From contig JADKDL010000002.1 in assembly GCA_016714605.1 (NCBI GenBank), positions 186,001 to 250,000 of the forward strand: 64,000 bases of DNA. The letters run 5' to 3'. Shown here one piece after another: positions 28,629 through 37,378 of the stretch. Numbering within the stretch: the first letter of the stretch is position 1; every line of letters starts with the position of its first letter. Position numbers and translations under genes: made by a program. This stretch comes from Bacteroidales bacterium. Lineage in GTDB: Bacteria > Bacteroidota > Bacteroidia > Bacteroidales > UBA1715. The notes under the pieces are model-generated. The model worked only from the letters and a program-made list of their open reading frames with translations. It did not search any database and was not told the DNA's origin.

Positions 28629-29668
28629 TTGTTAGCATTTTGGTTTTCACGGGCAATAGCAATGGCCTTATGTAGTTTCTCACTTAATAACTTTTTGTCG
28701 GGCAATTGGGTGTAGTATTGGGCTACTTTAATGTTGGAGTCTTCTAGCATTAGGTATTCAATGTGCTCGGTATTGCCTTCACTACACAAAATAAGACCTA
28801 AAGGGCTTTCTTCGCCATCTTTGCGTTCGTTTTTGTTGAGGTATCGCAAATACAAAAGCATTTGACCTTCGTGTTCGGGTTTGAATTTGCCTAACTTTAA
28901 ATCTATGGCTACTAAGCGTTTTAAGCCTCGATGAAAAAACAACAAGTCTATTTTATAATCTACGGCATCAACCGTAATGCGTTTCTGACGGTCTAAAAAT
29001 GCAAAGTCATTGCCCATTTCTTTGATAAAAGATTGTAGATTGAGCAAAATGGCATTTTCCAAATCTTTTTCGGAATAAGTATCGGCAAGCCCGAGCGCAT
29101 CTAAAAAGTAACTGCTTCTAAACACCACATCAGGCGAGAGTGTGTGGCTTGCCTGTATTTGTGATAGCTCTTGTTTGATAAGTTCCTCGGGTTTTCGGCT
29201 TAAGGCTGTTCTCTCATAGAGCATTACATCTATTTTCTGGTCCAAAGTACGAGTATCCCAGTGTTCAAGACGAGTCATTTCGAGGTAAAACTTGCGTTTT
29301 AGCTCGTCTTCAATTGCCATTAATGACCTCAAGTGAGTCCAAGTCAATTCGGTACGCACTGCGTACCGAATTTCATCTTCTAAAAAAAGGTACGCACTGC
29401 GTACACAATGCTTCAATTTTTCGTATCCCCATCCTTTTCCATAGCGTTCGGTTAGCTTAATGGAAAGATTTTTTATAATTTCTTTGCCGTATTCAGCACG
29501 TTGGTTGTATAGTACATCTTCTTTTATACGTTTGCCAACGTACCAATTCATCAAACAAACTTCAGCATTTACAGTGGTAGCAATGCGAAAACGTGTGCCG
29601 TCAATGATTTGGCAAACATCAGAGAACAAAAGAGGTGTATTTTCTTCTAATTCATTCATATTACTCAT
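28625..29668 (-). CDS. YhcG/DUF1016 PD-(D/E)XK nuclease-domain protein
   Basis: Protein of 347 residues with an N-terminal DUF1016 helical domain (about 15-175; TELTWTHLRSLMAIED) and a C-terminal PD-(D/E)XK nuclease fold with IDLLFFHRGLKRLVAIDLKLGKF (about 228-250). Members often sit inside type I restriction loci, where their role is unsettled; an accessory nuclease or defence effector is likely. It overlaps hsdS and the hsdR C-terminal part by a few bases, so translation is coupled. A short palindrome occurs twice within its coding sequence (29348-29404). Confidence 0.88.
   Translation of the reverse strand: MSNMNELEENTPLLFSDVCQIIDGTRFRIATTVNAEVCLMNWYVGKRIKEDVLYNQRAEYGKEIIKNLSIKLTERYGKGWGYEKLKHCVRSAYLFLEDEIRYAVRTELTWTHLRSLMAIEDELKRKFYLEMTRLEHWDTRTLDQKIDVMLYERTALSRKPEELIKQELSQIQASHTLSPDVVFRSSYFLDALGLADTYSEKDLENAILLNLQSFIKEMGNDFAFLDRQKRITVDAVDYKIDLLFFHRGLKRLVAIDLKLGKFKPEHEGQMLLYLRYLNKNERKDGEESPLGLILCSEGNTEHIEYLMLEDSNIKVAQYYTQLPDKKLLSEKLHKAIAIARENQNANK
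29348..29404. repeat. paired short palindromes within the YhcG gene
   Basis: A palindrome with arms TTCGGTACGCA and TGCGTACCGAA around one central base spans 29348-29370. A second, GTACGCACTGCGTAC, lies at 29390-29404. On the coding strand they yield the residues YAVRTE and CVRSA. Confidence 0.7.
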
Positions 29669-30899
29669 AAGCTGCTAATCCTGATATTTCACGCCCTTGG
29701 GCTAATTTTTTTAATTGTGGTACTAAGACAGCCATTAATGCCAATTCTTTCACCCTGCGTTCTTTCCAACTCAACTCCAATGGCTCTAAAAGGTCGGTGA
29801 GTTTTTCACCGTCAAAAATCATTCGGCTTAGTATTTTTTCTACAAAGCTTTTCAGGTCAGCCGTTTGCAAACCGTGTTGGTGGGCAATGGCAGCCAGTTC
29901 TTTGTTGTATTTGTCGTCTTTAAAAGTGTCGTAACCTTTGCGAAGCGTTTCTACATCTTGTCCGCTGTTCCAATCCAAACCATTGATGTATTCGGTTAAA
30001 TCTTCCTGCTCGTCCATCAAGTTGGCATTAGAACTCAGTAAACTAATCACCTGTGCTTTGGTCATTTTTTGCTTAGCAGGTTTCTTTTGCGTACTGTCGG
30101 CAATCAGGTTCATGATGTAATCGTAATCAATCACAGCAGAAGCAAACAACACAAATTCAAAATCCAGTTGCTGTATTTCGGGCGGCGCATTTTCACCGTT
30201 TTTCTGCTGTATTTCTCGCAGTTGTTTCGCCGTTTCAATGTATGAGCTTCGGAACTCCTGCAAAGTTTCTGTTGGCAGAATGGCTTCAATTTTAGTTTTT
30301 TGATCTTCGGTAATGTCGGTGTATTGGTCAAGCTGTGTTTTCAACCTTTGCACTTCTTTGAAGTTTTTTACAAATGCAATTCGTGCAGCATCGCCTTTCA
30401 GGTTGTAAACTTCTTGCGGTTCGTTTACCAAATTATGTTCTTGCATAAAAATGCCCAAAGCTTCAACCGCTTGTTTGTATTTGTCAATAACTACAGGAGC
30501 TGGGTCAACCAACCATATTTCTTTAGCTTGTCCCTTATCTTCGCCTGAGAATAAGGCAATAGCCTGATTTACCTCTGCCTGCTGCGAACGGAAATCTAAA
30601 ATATTGCCATACGGTTTGGTATCGTTCAGCACGCGGTTAGTACGCGAGAATGCCTGAATCAATCCGTGGTATTTCAGGTTTTTATCCACATACAAAGTGT
30701 TCAGGTATTTGGAATCGAAACCTGTGAGCAGCATATCCACTACAATGGTAATGTCAATTTTATCTTTATGAGGTAGTTCTTTGTTGGTATATTTCTGGTC
30801 TTTGATTCTCCGTTGAATATCCTGATAATAACCGTCAAATTCGTTGATACTGTGATTTGTACCAAATTGTGTATTGTAGTCGGCAATAATCTCAGTCAA
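29661..30899 (-). CDS. hsdR: type I restriction endonuclease HsdR, C-terminal part (frameshifted)
   Basis: Second half of the motor-nuclease subunit. It contains the second helicase lobe (TIVVDMLLTGFDSKYLNTLYVDK, then AFSRTNRVLNDTKPYGNILDF) and the C-terminal helical domain that docks to the methylase. The frame begins at a TTG at 30899, four bases into the end of the N-terminal part. Together they make about 1000 residues, normal for HsdR. One additional A in the run near 30903-30907 would fuse the two frames through KKALTEII. Confidence 0.88.
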   Translation of the reverse strand: MTEIIADYNTQFGTNHSINEFDGYYQDIQRRIKDQKYTNKELPHKDKIDITIVVDMLLTGFDSKYLNTLYVDKNLKYHGLIQAFSRTNRVLNDTKPYGNILDFRSQQAEVNQAIALFSGEDKGQAKEIWLVDPAPVVIDKYKQAVEALGIFMQEHNLVNEPQEVYNLKGDAARIAFVKNFKEVQRLKTQLDQYTDITEDQKTKIEAILPTETLQEFRSSYIETAKQLREIQQKNGENAPPEIQQLDFEFVLFASAVIDYDYIMNLIADSTQKKPAKQKMTKAQVISLLSSNANLMDEQEDLTEYINGLDWNSGQDVETLRKGYDTFKDDKYNKELAAIAHQHGLQTADLKSFVEKILSRMIFDGEKLTDLLEPLELSWKERRVKELALMAVLVPQLKKLAQGREISGLAAYE

Positions 30900-32662
30900 T
30901 GCTTTTTCTTTTCTTCAGGATTAGCCTGATTTTCTATTTTTTCCTGTTGCAAGTCCTCCTGCACTTGTCTGATGTCGGCAGCATTTTTCTGGCTTTGTTG
31001 GTCGCCTTCCTTTACTATCAATTGGGCAGGTGGCGAAAAGACACAAGCAATATTAAGCGTTTGGTAATCTGGATGAGATGCGATGAATCGAGTCTGTATG
31101 GATTTAAATAGCTGATAATATTCAATAGCGTTATTGATTGAAGCGGTTGCCAATATAGCATTGAAACGTCTTGAATTGGTAGCTGCATTGTGCTTATCTA
31201 AAATGGCTTCTACTACTGCCTGTTGAGCAATAGGTTCGCCTGGTTTGGCGTTTTGAGTCCCTTTTCCTTTGAAATAATCAATATGGAATTTTAATACATT
31301 CCTATCCTCAATAGCATTTGTAATTGTATACGGATGTAAAAGTTTTTCAAAAATAGATTCTGTGGTTTTGTACGAAGCGTATTCACCTTCTCTGATATTG
31401 TAGGTTGCATTTTCATCAAAAATAGGCGTACCTGTAAACCCAAATAATTGAGCATTTGGAAAAAACTCTTTTATCGCTTTGTGATTTTCACCAAACTGCG
31501 AACGGTGGCACTCGTCAAAGATGAAAACAATACGTTTATTTCTTAATGGTTCAAGGCGTTCCTTGTAGTTTTTTGTATTCGTACCGTCTAATGCCAACCC
31601 TAATTTTTGAATAGTGCATACAATTACTTTGTCGGCATAGTCGGTAGAAAGTAAACGCCTTACCAATGTCTCAGTATTGGTATTTTCTTCTACGCTACCT
31701 TCCTGAAATTTATTGAACTCTTCACGGGTTTGTCTGTCCAAATCTTTACGGTCAACTACAAACAAACATTTTTCAATATTCGGATTGTCTTTGAGTAGGG
31801 TAGATGCCTTGAAAGAAGTCAGTGTTTTTCCGCTTCCTGTTGTGTGCCATATGTAGCCATTGCCACGGTTTTGTTGTATGCAATCAATAATTGCCTTAAC
31901 TGCATAAATCTGATACGGCCGCATAATGAGCAACTTCTGCTCACTTTCTACCAACACCATATACTTGCTTATCATTTCACCAAGTGTACACTTGCTGAGA
32001 AACTTTTCTGCAAATGGTTCAATATGCGTTATTTTCTTATTGCTCTCGTCAGCTAATTGATAAATGGGTAAAAATTGTTCATCTGCATTAAAGGTAAAAT
32101 GCTGATTTTTATTATTGGCAAAATAGTAAGTGTTGGTGCGGTTGCTAACGATAAACAACTGCATATAGCAAAGCAAAGAATTTCCATAACCGTTGCCCGC
32201 TTCGTTTTTGTAATCCACTATTTGCTGCATTGCTTTTCGTGGCGAAATATCTTGCTTCTTCAACTCGATTTGCACCACAGGCAAGCCATTGATCAACAAA
32301 ATAATGTCGTATCGATGATGGCTGTTTTCGGTATTGATGCGTAATTGACTAATCACTTCATAGTCGTTTTTGCACCAGTCTTTATTGTTTACGAGTGTAT
32401 AATGTAAAGGTGTTCCGTCTTCACGTTGAAAGTATTGTCTTTCGCGCAAGAGTTTAGAAGCTTTGAACACATCGGGTTCAATGATTAATTCTCTCAATCT
32501 TAAAAACTCATTATCTGACAAGCGAACTCGGTTGAGTGCTTCAAACTTTGTTTTGAAGTTTTGCTCTAGCGTTTTCCTGTCAACAATATCAGGTCGATAG
32601 GTGTATTTCAACTCAGTGAGTTGCTTGATTAAGTTATCTTCTATTTGATGTTCTTTAGTCAT
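30896..32662 (-). CDS. hsdR: type I restriction endonuclease HsdR, N-terminal part (frameshifted)
   Basis: First gene of the restriction operon. It carries the PD-(D/E)XK nuclease core (YDIILLINGLPVVQIELKK, about 118-136) and the first helicase lobe with Walker A HTTGSGKTLTS (about 273-283) and the DECH box in FIFDECHRSQFG. HsdR translocates DNA by ATP hydrolysis and cuts unmodified DNA. The frame ends after EEKKKH at an A-run, and the rest follows in another frame. If the break is real, translocation and cutting are lost while methylation remains. Confidence 0.9.
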   Translation of the reverse strand: MTKEHQIEDNLIKQLTELKYTYRPDIVDRKTLEQNFKTKFEALNRVRLSDNEFLRLRELIIEPDVFKASKLLRERQYFQREDGTPLHYTLVNNKDWCKNDYEVISQLRINTENSHHRYDIILLINGLPVVQIELKKQDISPRKAMQQIVDYKNEAGNGYGNSLLCYMQLFIVSNRTNTYYFANNKNQHFTFNADEQFLPIYQLADESNKKITHIEPFAEKFLSKCTLGEMISKYMVLVESEQKLLIMRPYQIYAVKAIIDCIQQNRGNGYIWHTTGSGKTLTSFKASTLLKDNPNIEKCLFVVDRKDLDRQTREEFNKFQEGSVEENTNTETLVRRLLSTDYADKVIVCTIQKLGLALDGTNTKNYKERLEPLRNKRIVFIFDECHRSQFGENHKAIKEFFPNAQLFGFTGTPIFDENATYNIREGEYASYKTTESIFEKLLHPYTITNAIEDRNVLKFHIDYFKGKGTQNAKPGEPIAQQAVVEAILDKHNAATNSRRFNAILATASINNAIEYYQLFKSIQTRFIASHPDYQTLNIACVFSPPAQLIVKEGDQQSQKNAADIRQVQEDLQQEKIENQANPEEKKKH

Positions 32663-33125
32663 TTCATTAGTCTAAAAATTCAAGCGTTTTTTTATTGTAA
32701 AAAACTAACTTTCATGTTTTTATTTGTTGTAAAATAAGTATCTAAGACAGTAATGACCTTTTTACTCTCTTGCAAATTACAAAAATACTATAATAAAGAT
32801 GATTTAAAAGTAATTTAGTAAGCAAGTTGGGGGAGGGCTTATTTTATATAGTAATGAATTATAGAAATAACAGGAATATATTTCAATAACATTATCAGAA
32901 AGTTCTAATACTTCTTCAATCAAAGAAAATGAGAAAATAAAGTTAGATTGCAATAATTTTATGTTTTATATTGCTACCAAGAGTCTAAACAAATATGTTT
33001 GGGAAGAGTATATTTTTTGACGTTAAAATATTCAAACACAAATTGTTTTTATTGATTGAAAACATATTTGTGTTTGAATAACTACTTGTATTTTTTTTTG
33101 GGATAAATATCGTATTTTTAAAATA
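32663..33125. other. intergenic region with a 15-bp inverted repeat
   Basis: Separates the restriction island from the ABC operon. The arms TATTCAAACACAAAT (33029-33043) and ATTTGTGTTTGAATA (33066-33080) form a perfect stem around a 22-base loop, 46 bp after the stop of the leftward ABC ATPase gene. It may act as that operon's terminator, though the stem is AT-rich and the loop is long. The upstream half should hold the hsdR promoter. Confidence 0.5.
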
Positions 33126-33914
33126 TCAACTCATCATTTTATCTTCAATATGATAAACCATCTCTACAAAAGTTTTATCTCTTTTTATTCCTCGGTCTCG
33201 GTGTAACGGAAGTTGAGATTTTATATGATCTTTTATAATTCCCGGATTGGCCGACATAATATAAATATCATCGCCAAGATAAACTGCTTCCGAAATATCG
33301 TGGGTAACCAGAACAATAGTAGGGTGAACTTTCTCCCATATTTCAATTAAGAAATCCTGCATTTTTAGTCTGGTGTAGGTGTCAAGAGCACCAAATGGCT
33401 CATCCATAAGGAGTATGTCTTGATTTACCAATAGACTTCTAGCTATTGCAACTCTTTGTAGTTGACCGCCTGAGAGTGTAGGGTATTTTGCAAATTTCTT
33501 CTCGTGACCTTCTAAGCCAACGGTTTTTATCATTGCCATTGCTTTTTCCTTGGCTTCTTTTTTATCAACACCTAAGTACAACAACCCGATTGCTACGTTT
33601 TCAAGTACGGTCATCCAAGGGAAAGAGCTGTATTGCTGAAAAACCATTCCAATACGGTCGTCTAAGGTTTGAGATTTGCCTTTAATTAAAATCTCACCAG
33701 ACGAGGGCTTTTGCAAGCCTGCAATATATCTCAATATCGTTGATTTCCCACAACCTGAAGCTCCCAATAAAACAACAAACTGACCTTGTTGAGGTTTGTC
33801 TTCTATAAGCAAGTTGAAATCTTTGATTACATACTTCTGACCGTCATACGACTGATTTATTGACTTTAATTCAACGATGTCGGGTAATGCAGTATTTTCA
33901 AATTTTACAGTCAT
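33126..33914 (-). CDS. ABC importer ATPase (SsuB/TauB/NrtD type)
   Basis: Cytoplasmic ATPase of 262 residues with Walker A GASGCGKST (51-59), signature LSGGQLQRVAIARS, Walker B ILLMDEPFGALD and the switch histidine in VLVTHDISEAVYL. It matches ATPases that drive nitrate, sulfonate, taurine or aminopyrimidine importers. It is the last gene of a five-gene unit, 12 bp after the permease. In this unit the solute-binding protein carries an OmpA domain, so the usual substrates cannot be assumed. Confidence 0.9.
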   Translation of the reverse strand: MTVKFENTALPDIVELKSINQSYDGQKYVIKDFNLLIEDKPQQGQFVVLLGASGCGKSTILRYIAGLQKPSSGEILIKGKSQTLDDRIGMVFQQYSSFPWMTVLENVAIGLLYLGVDKKEAKEKAMAMIKTVGLEGHEKKFAKYPTLSGGQLQRVAIARSLLVNQDILLMDEPFGALDTYTRLKMQDFLIEIWEKVHPTIVLVTHDISEAVYLGDDIYIMSANPGIIKDHIKSQLPLHRDRGIKRDKTFVEMVYHIEDKMMS

Positions 33915-33926
33915 TGTTGTTTTATT

Positions 33927-34691
33927 TTATATATGCTTGAAAGGGAACATTTTCTTATCAAGCCATTTAAATAACTTATCTTGAAGTATTCCTATTAATA
34001 TAATTATAAAAAGTACAGCAAAAACTTTATCGAGTCTGCTTTGACGAGCTGCTGTAAAAATCAATGCACCTACACCACCTGTCTTGTTTACAAGTTCAGC
34101 AACAATTATATATGTCCAAGAGATAGCGGTAAGCACTCTAATATCATCAAATATTTTTGACGATACATAAGGAAAATATACGGTCTTAAATATTTGCCAT
34201 TTAGTTGCTCCTAGCGTATATGCAGTTTGCAGGTAAATTTTATCAACCTCCGATATTCTTTGTACTACAACCGGAAGGAGGTAAACAATAATACCAAATG
34301 ATAAAAATTGAACTTTCATATTTGTTTCTATTCCAAACCAAGCAATAAACAATCCGGTTACTGCAGTAAGTGGAATAAAGCGAATTGCATCTACATAACG
34401 GTTTAGAATGCCTCTTACAACCGGAAATAGTCCAATTATAAAACCTAGAAGTAAAGAAACCGATATAGCTTCTAAATATCCAAATATATTAAGTCTGATA
34501 GAATAAAAGGTGTTTCTTACAAGCAAGTCTTGAAAGTGTAATTCCTTGAACGACATCAATACTTCAAGTGGATTGGGTAAAATTGACCTGCTCACTAAGC
34601 CGGTAAAAGTTACAAGACTCCAAAGACTTATTATTATAAATAGACCAATAAGAGGGAGTAATAATGATTTGTCGGTATTTTTTTCTTTCAT
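33927..34691 (-). CDS. ABC importer permease (BPD_transp_1 type)
   Basis: Inner-membrane permease of 254 residues with six likely membrane helices. The EAA loop that contacts the ATPase is visible as YTLGATKWQIFKTVYFP. It resembles SsuC/TauC/NrtB permeases and probably works as a homodimer with the neighbouring ATPase. It lies 67 bp after the OmpA-fused binding protein and 12 bp before the ATPase gene, consistent with one transcript. Confidence 0.9.
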   Translation of the reverse strand: MKEKNTDKSLLLPLIGLFIIISLWSLVTFTGLVSRSILPNPLEVLMSFKELHFQDLLVRNTFYSIRLNIFGYLEAISVSLLLGFIIGLFPVVRGILNRYVDAIRFIPLTAVTGLFIAWFGIETNMKVQFLSFGIIVYLLPVVVQRISEVDKIYLQTAYTLGATKWQIFKTVYFPYVSSKIFDDIRVLTAISWTYIIVAELVNKTGGVGALIFTAARQSRLDKVFAVLFIIILIGILQDKLFKWLDKKMFPFKHI

Positions 34692-34758
34692 ATAACTAAG
34701 CTAAAACATTGATTTTGTAAATTATTATACTTCTGTGTTTTAAAAATCAATTTTAAAA

Positions 34759-36282
34759 CTATTGAGGAAGTAATTCAAAATCTGTTCTTCTGTTTTTTGC
34801 TTTGCCCGATTCAGAATCATTATCTGCAATAGGCTTGTCTGGTCCATTACCTACAACAATAAATCTGTTTCTGTCGAATCTATGTTCTGAAACTAAATAT
34901 TCAACAACAGCTCTCGCTCTTTTTTCTGAAAGTAATTTGTTTGAACTTGCACTTCCTACATTGTCGGTGTTTCCCTCTATTCTGATACGTGCATTTGCAA
35001 AAGATTTAGCAATGTCGAGAAATTCATTATCAATAATATATTTTGCGTTTTCATCAAGTTCTGATGAGCCAGTTCTGTATGCAATAGAAACTCTCTTTGT
35101 AGAAATTGCTTCAACGGTTTTCTGGGTAGCACTAGCTGTTGAGAATGATACCGATGCTTCTGATGCATGTTCTGCTCCGATAAGATTTATTGATGAAATA
35201 ATTGAAGAGTTGCCAACGAGTCTCCAGCTTGAAATGTTTTCTGTTGGATAACCTGTTTTTGCATATTTAATAGCCATTTTGTTGTATATAGCTTCTCCGG
35301 TTATTCCTTTGTAATCTCCTTGTGTGTTGAAGAAATTTAAATTATCGCCATAGGTACAAATTCTAGCGTTGTTAATTGCTTGAAGGCAGAAATCTTCGGG
35401 TTGTTGCAAACCTTTTGATAGAATACTTGCAGCTTTTTGTTTTGCTTGTGCTGATGTATTAATTTCTGCTGCTCCTTTCATCCAACCTTCTACAAGTGCT
35501 TTTAGAAGTTCTTTATTATTGTCTACATAGTTCTTTTTTGCAACGAATACATCTGCTATGATATACGAAGCTTCTTTGGTGCTTTGTAGTATTTTAGAAC
35601 CGTTTACTTTAGCTATACAATCTGCATCGTCTGGGCTCCAAACTACTGCAGCATCTACTTGTCCTTTTTTGAATAAATCTGCTGCATCAATTGCATTAGC
35701 TACTTTTATTGGGGTAATATCTGTATAATCTAAATTTCCGGCTTCAAGCAACCACAAAAGGAATGTGTGGCTTGGTGTCATTTCTGCAAAGGCAACTTTT
35801 TTACCTTTTAGGTCGGCAACATTTTTTATGGTTCTGTTTACAACTACAGCATCGCCACCTCTCGACCAGTCTGACTGAAATACGATTTGTGGCTCAAAAT
35901 CTTTAAGTCCTGATACTTCTGTAGTGAAGGCATCAACGGTTGCCCACATTAGGTCAATATTGTCCGACTTCCACGCGTTTCTACAGTCGTTGAAATCGTC
36001 TAGTAGTTTAAATTCTACCATGATTCCATACTCTTTGAAGTAACGTGAGCTTTCTGATGCCTCGAAGCCTTCATTAAATAATTGTCCGCCTGCATAGCCT
36101 CCCCATGTTACTACACCTACTCTTACAAGTTTATCTTTCGATACTTTTACATCGGCTTGTGTTGTTTCTCCTTTAGGAGCAATGGTTTCTAGTACATTTG
36201 TTTTGTAAAGTAGGAATGCTATACCTCCTAGTATTAACAAAACTATCATGAATTTAGATAACGGAGTGAGTTTTGATTTCAT
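34759..36282 (-). CDS. membrane-anchored solute-binding protein fused to an OmpA peptidoglycan-binding domain
   Basis: A 507-residue fusion. Residues 11-26 form one uncleaved-looking membrane helix with no lipobox cysteine. Residues about 50-345 resemble NMT1/TauA-type periplasmic binding proteins (VRVGVVTWGGYAGG, then VAFAEMTPSHTFLLWLLEAG and DAAVVWSPDD). Residues about 395-507 are an OmpA C-terminal domain with EGNTDNVGS, LSEKRARAVVEYL and KNRRTDFEL, which includes the Asp and Arg that grip diaminopimelate. The protein would thus be tied to both inner membrane and cell wall. Proteins with this architecture exist, but I know of no assigned function. Confidence 0.88.
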   Translation of the reverse strand: MKSKLTPLSKFMIVLLILGGIAFLLYKTNVLETIAPKGETTQADVKVSKDKLVRVGVVTWGGYAGGQLFNEGFEASESSRYFKEYGIMVEFKLLDDFNDCRNAWKSDNIDLMWATVDAFTTEVSGLKDFEPQIVFQSDWSRGGDAVVVNRTIKNVADLKGKKVAFAEMTPSHTFLLWLLEAGNLDYTDITPIKVANAIDAADLFKKGQVDAAVVWSPDDADCIAKVNGSKILQSTKEASYIIADVFVAKKNYVDNNKELLKALVEGWMKGAAEINTSAQAKQKAASILSKGLQQPEDFCLQAINNARICTYGDNLNFFNTQGDYKGITGEAIYNKMAIKYAKTGYPTENISSWRLVGNSSIISSINLIGAEHASEASVSFSTASATQKTVEAISTKRVSIAYRTGSSELDENAKYIIDNEFLDIAKSFANARIRIEGNTDNVGSASSNKLLSEKRARAVVEYLVSEHRFDRNRFIVVGNGPDKPIADNDSESGKAKNRRTDFELLPQ

Positions 36283-36340
36283 TTGTATGTTTTTTTAATT
36301 GTTTTTTATTTATAAGAAGCAACATTGAGTAAAATCTTAC

Positions 36341-37336
36341 TTAAAAAAGATTTTTATATTTACCTTCACTAGAATTATTTCTTTCTATAGATTCTTGTTT
36401 TGGTGTCACATTACTATTTGGTGAATTGGTTAATAATAAAGAAATACCTTCTTTTTCCATTTTTTCTAGGAGAGCCATTCCTTTTTGTTCATAGACACCA
36501 TTTTGTAAATCAATGCTATCAATAAATGTTGAAGAAACTTCCATGAATCTTTCCATTTCACCTACTTTATTGCTAATGTCATCAACAATAGCTTCCATTG
36601 CTTGGTCAAACAACATCTTTTTGTCTGGGTCGCCATTGATAATAGACATAGCTCTGCGCATAGCCGAATAACCTGAGCGAATTGCTTCTCTTTCTTGTTT
36701 TTTTATTCGCACTTCATTCTCAATGTCTTTTATTAAATAGCCTGAATTGTCATACATTTTAGAAAGTACTCTGTAGAGAATTTCCATTTTATTGAGTAAA
36801 TCAGAAAATCTTTTGTTAGACTCTTCCAATCGTCCGTATTGTCTGGTATTTATGACAACTACATCCATATTGTTTTTGAGTTTAGCCTGTTCTGCCATTT
36901 GTAAGTTTTCTTGCATTTCGGCTTCATTCTTCTGTATTATACTTTTTATCTTGTGTATCTGTCCTTTCAGTTTAGAAATGTGTGTATTCATTTCTAGCAG
37001 ATTGCTATTAAGACTTTCAATATAGGTTTCAAGAATTCCTATAGGGTCTATGTTTACAAACATACCGGTAATGGCACGCATTGCACTTTTATACATAAAC
37101 CAAATAAGATTTCTAAATTTCGGATCGAAAATAATATAAAGAATTGCTCCTAAAACTACAAAAAGGATAACTGCATGCAGGGTGTTTTTTAATATTGACA
37201 CTATATATGGTAAGAAAATGTACAATAAATACCCGATACCTATGATAGCGCCTGCCATGAAGATAAAACCGGTTACACCTTCGGGTTTTTGCCAAAATGA
37301 TTTGGCTTTCCCATTATTCATTAAAAGATTACTCAT
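36341..37336 (-). CDS. membrane-anchored coiled-coil protein, PspA-like
   Basis: 331 residues of no firmly recognised family. Two membrane helices lie near residues 22-45 and 50-70. A long, heptad-rich helical region (about 98-300) follows, with DPIGILETYIESLNSNLLEMNTHISKL as its start. The helical part recalls PspA/IM30 envelope-stress proteins in composition and layout, but the membrane helices are atypical for PspA. It lies 58 bp upstream of the OmpA-fused binding protein gene, so an envelope-linked structural role in the same system is inferred. Confidence 0.7.
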   Translation of the reverse strand: MSNLLMNNGKAKSFWQKPEGVTGFIFMAGAIIGIGYLLYIFLPYIVSILKNTLHAVILFVVLGAILYIIFDPKFRNLIWFMYKSAMRAITGMFVNIDPIGILETYIESLNSNLLEMNTHISKLKGQIHKIKSIIQKNEAEMQENLQMAEQAKLKNNMDVVVINTRQYGRLEESNKRFSDLLNKMEILYRVLSKMYDNSGYLIKDIENEVRIKKQEREAIRSGYSAMRRAMSIINGDPDKKMLFDQAMEAIVDDISNKVGEMERFMEVSSTFIDSIDLQNGVYEQKGMALLEKMEKEGISLLLTNSPNSNVTPKQESIERNNSSEGKYKNLF

Positions 37337-37378
37337 AGTTGCTGTTTGTGTTTATGTAATGTTTTGTGTTGCTGGTTA

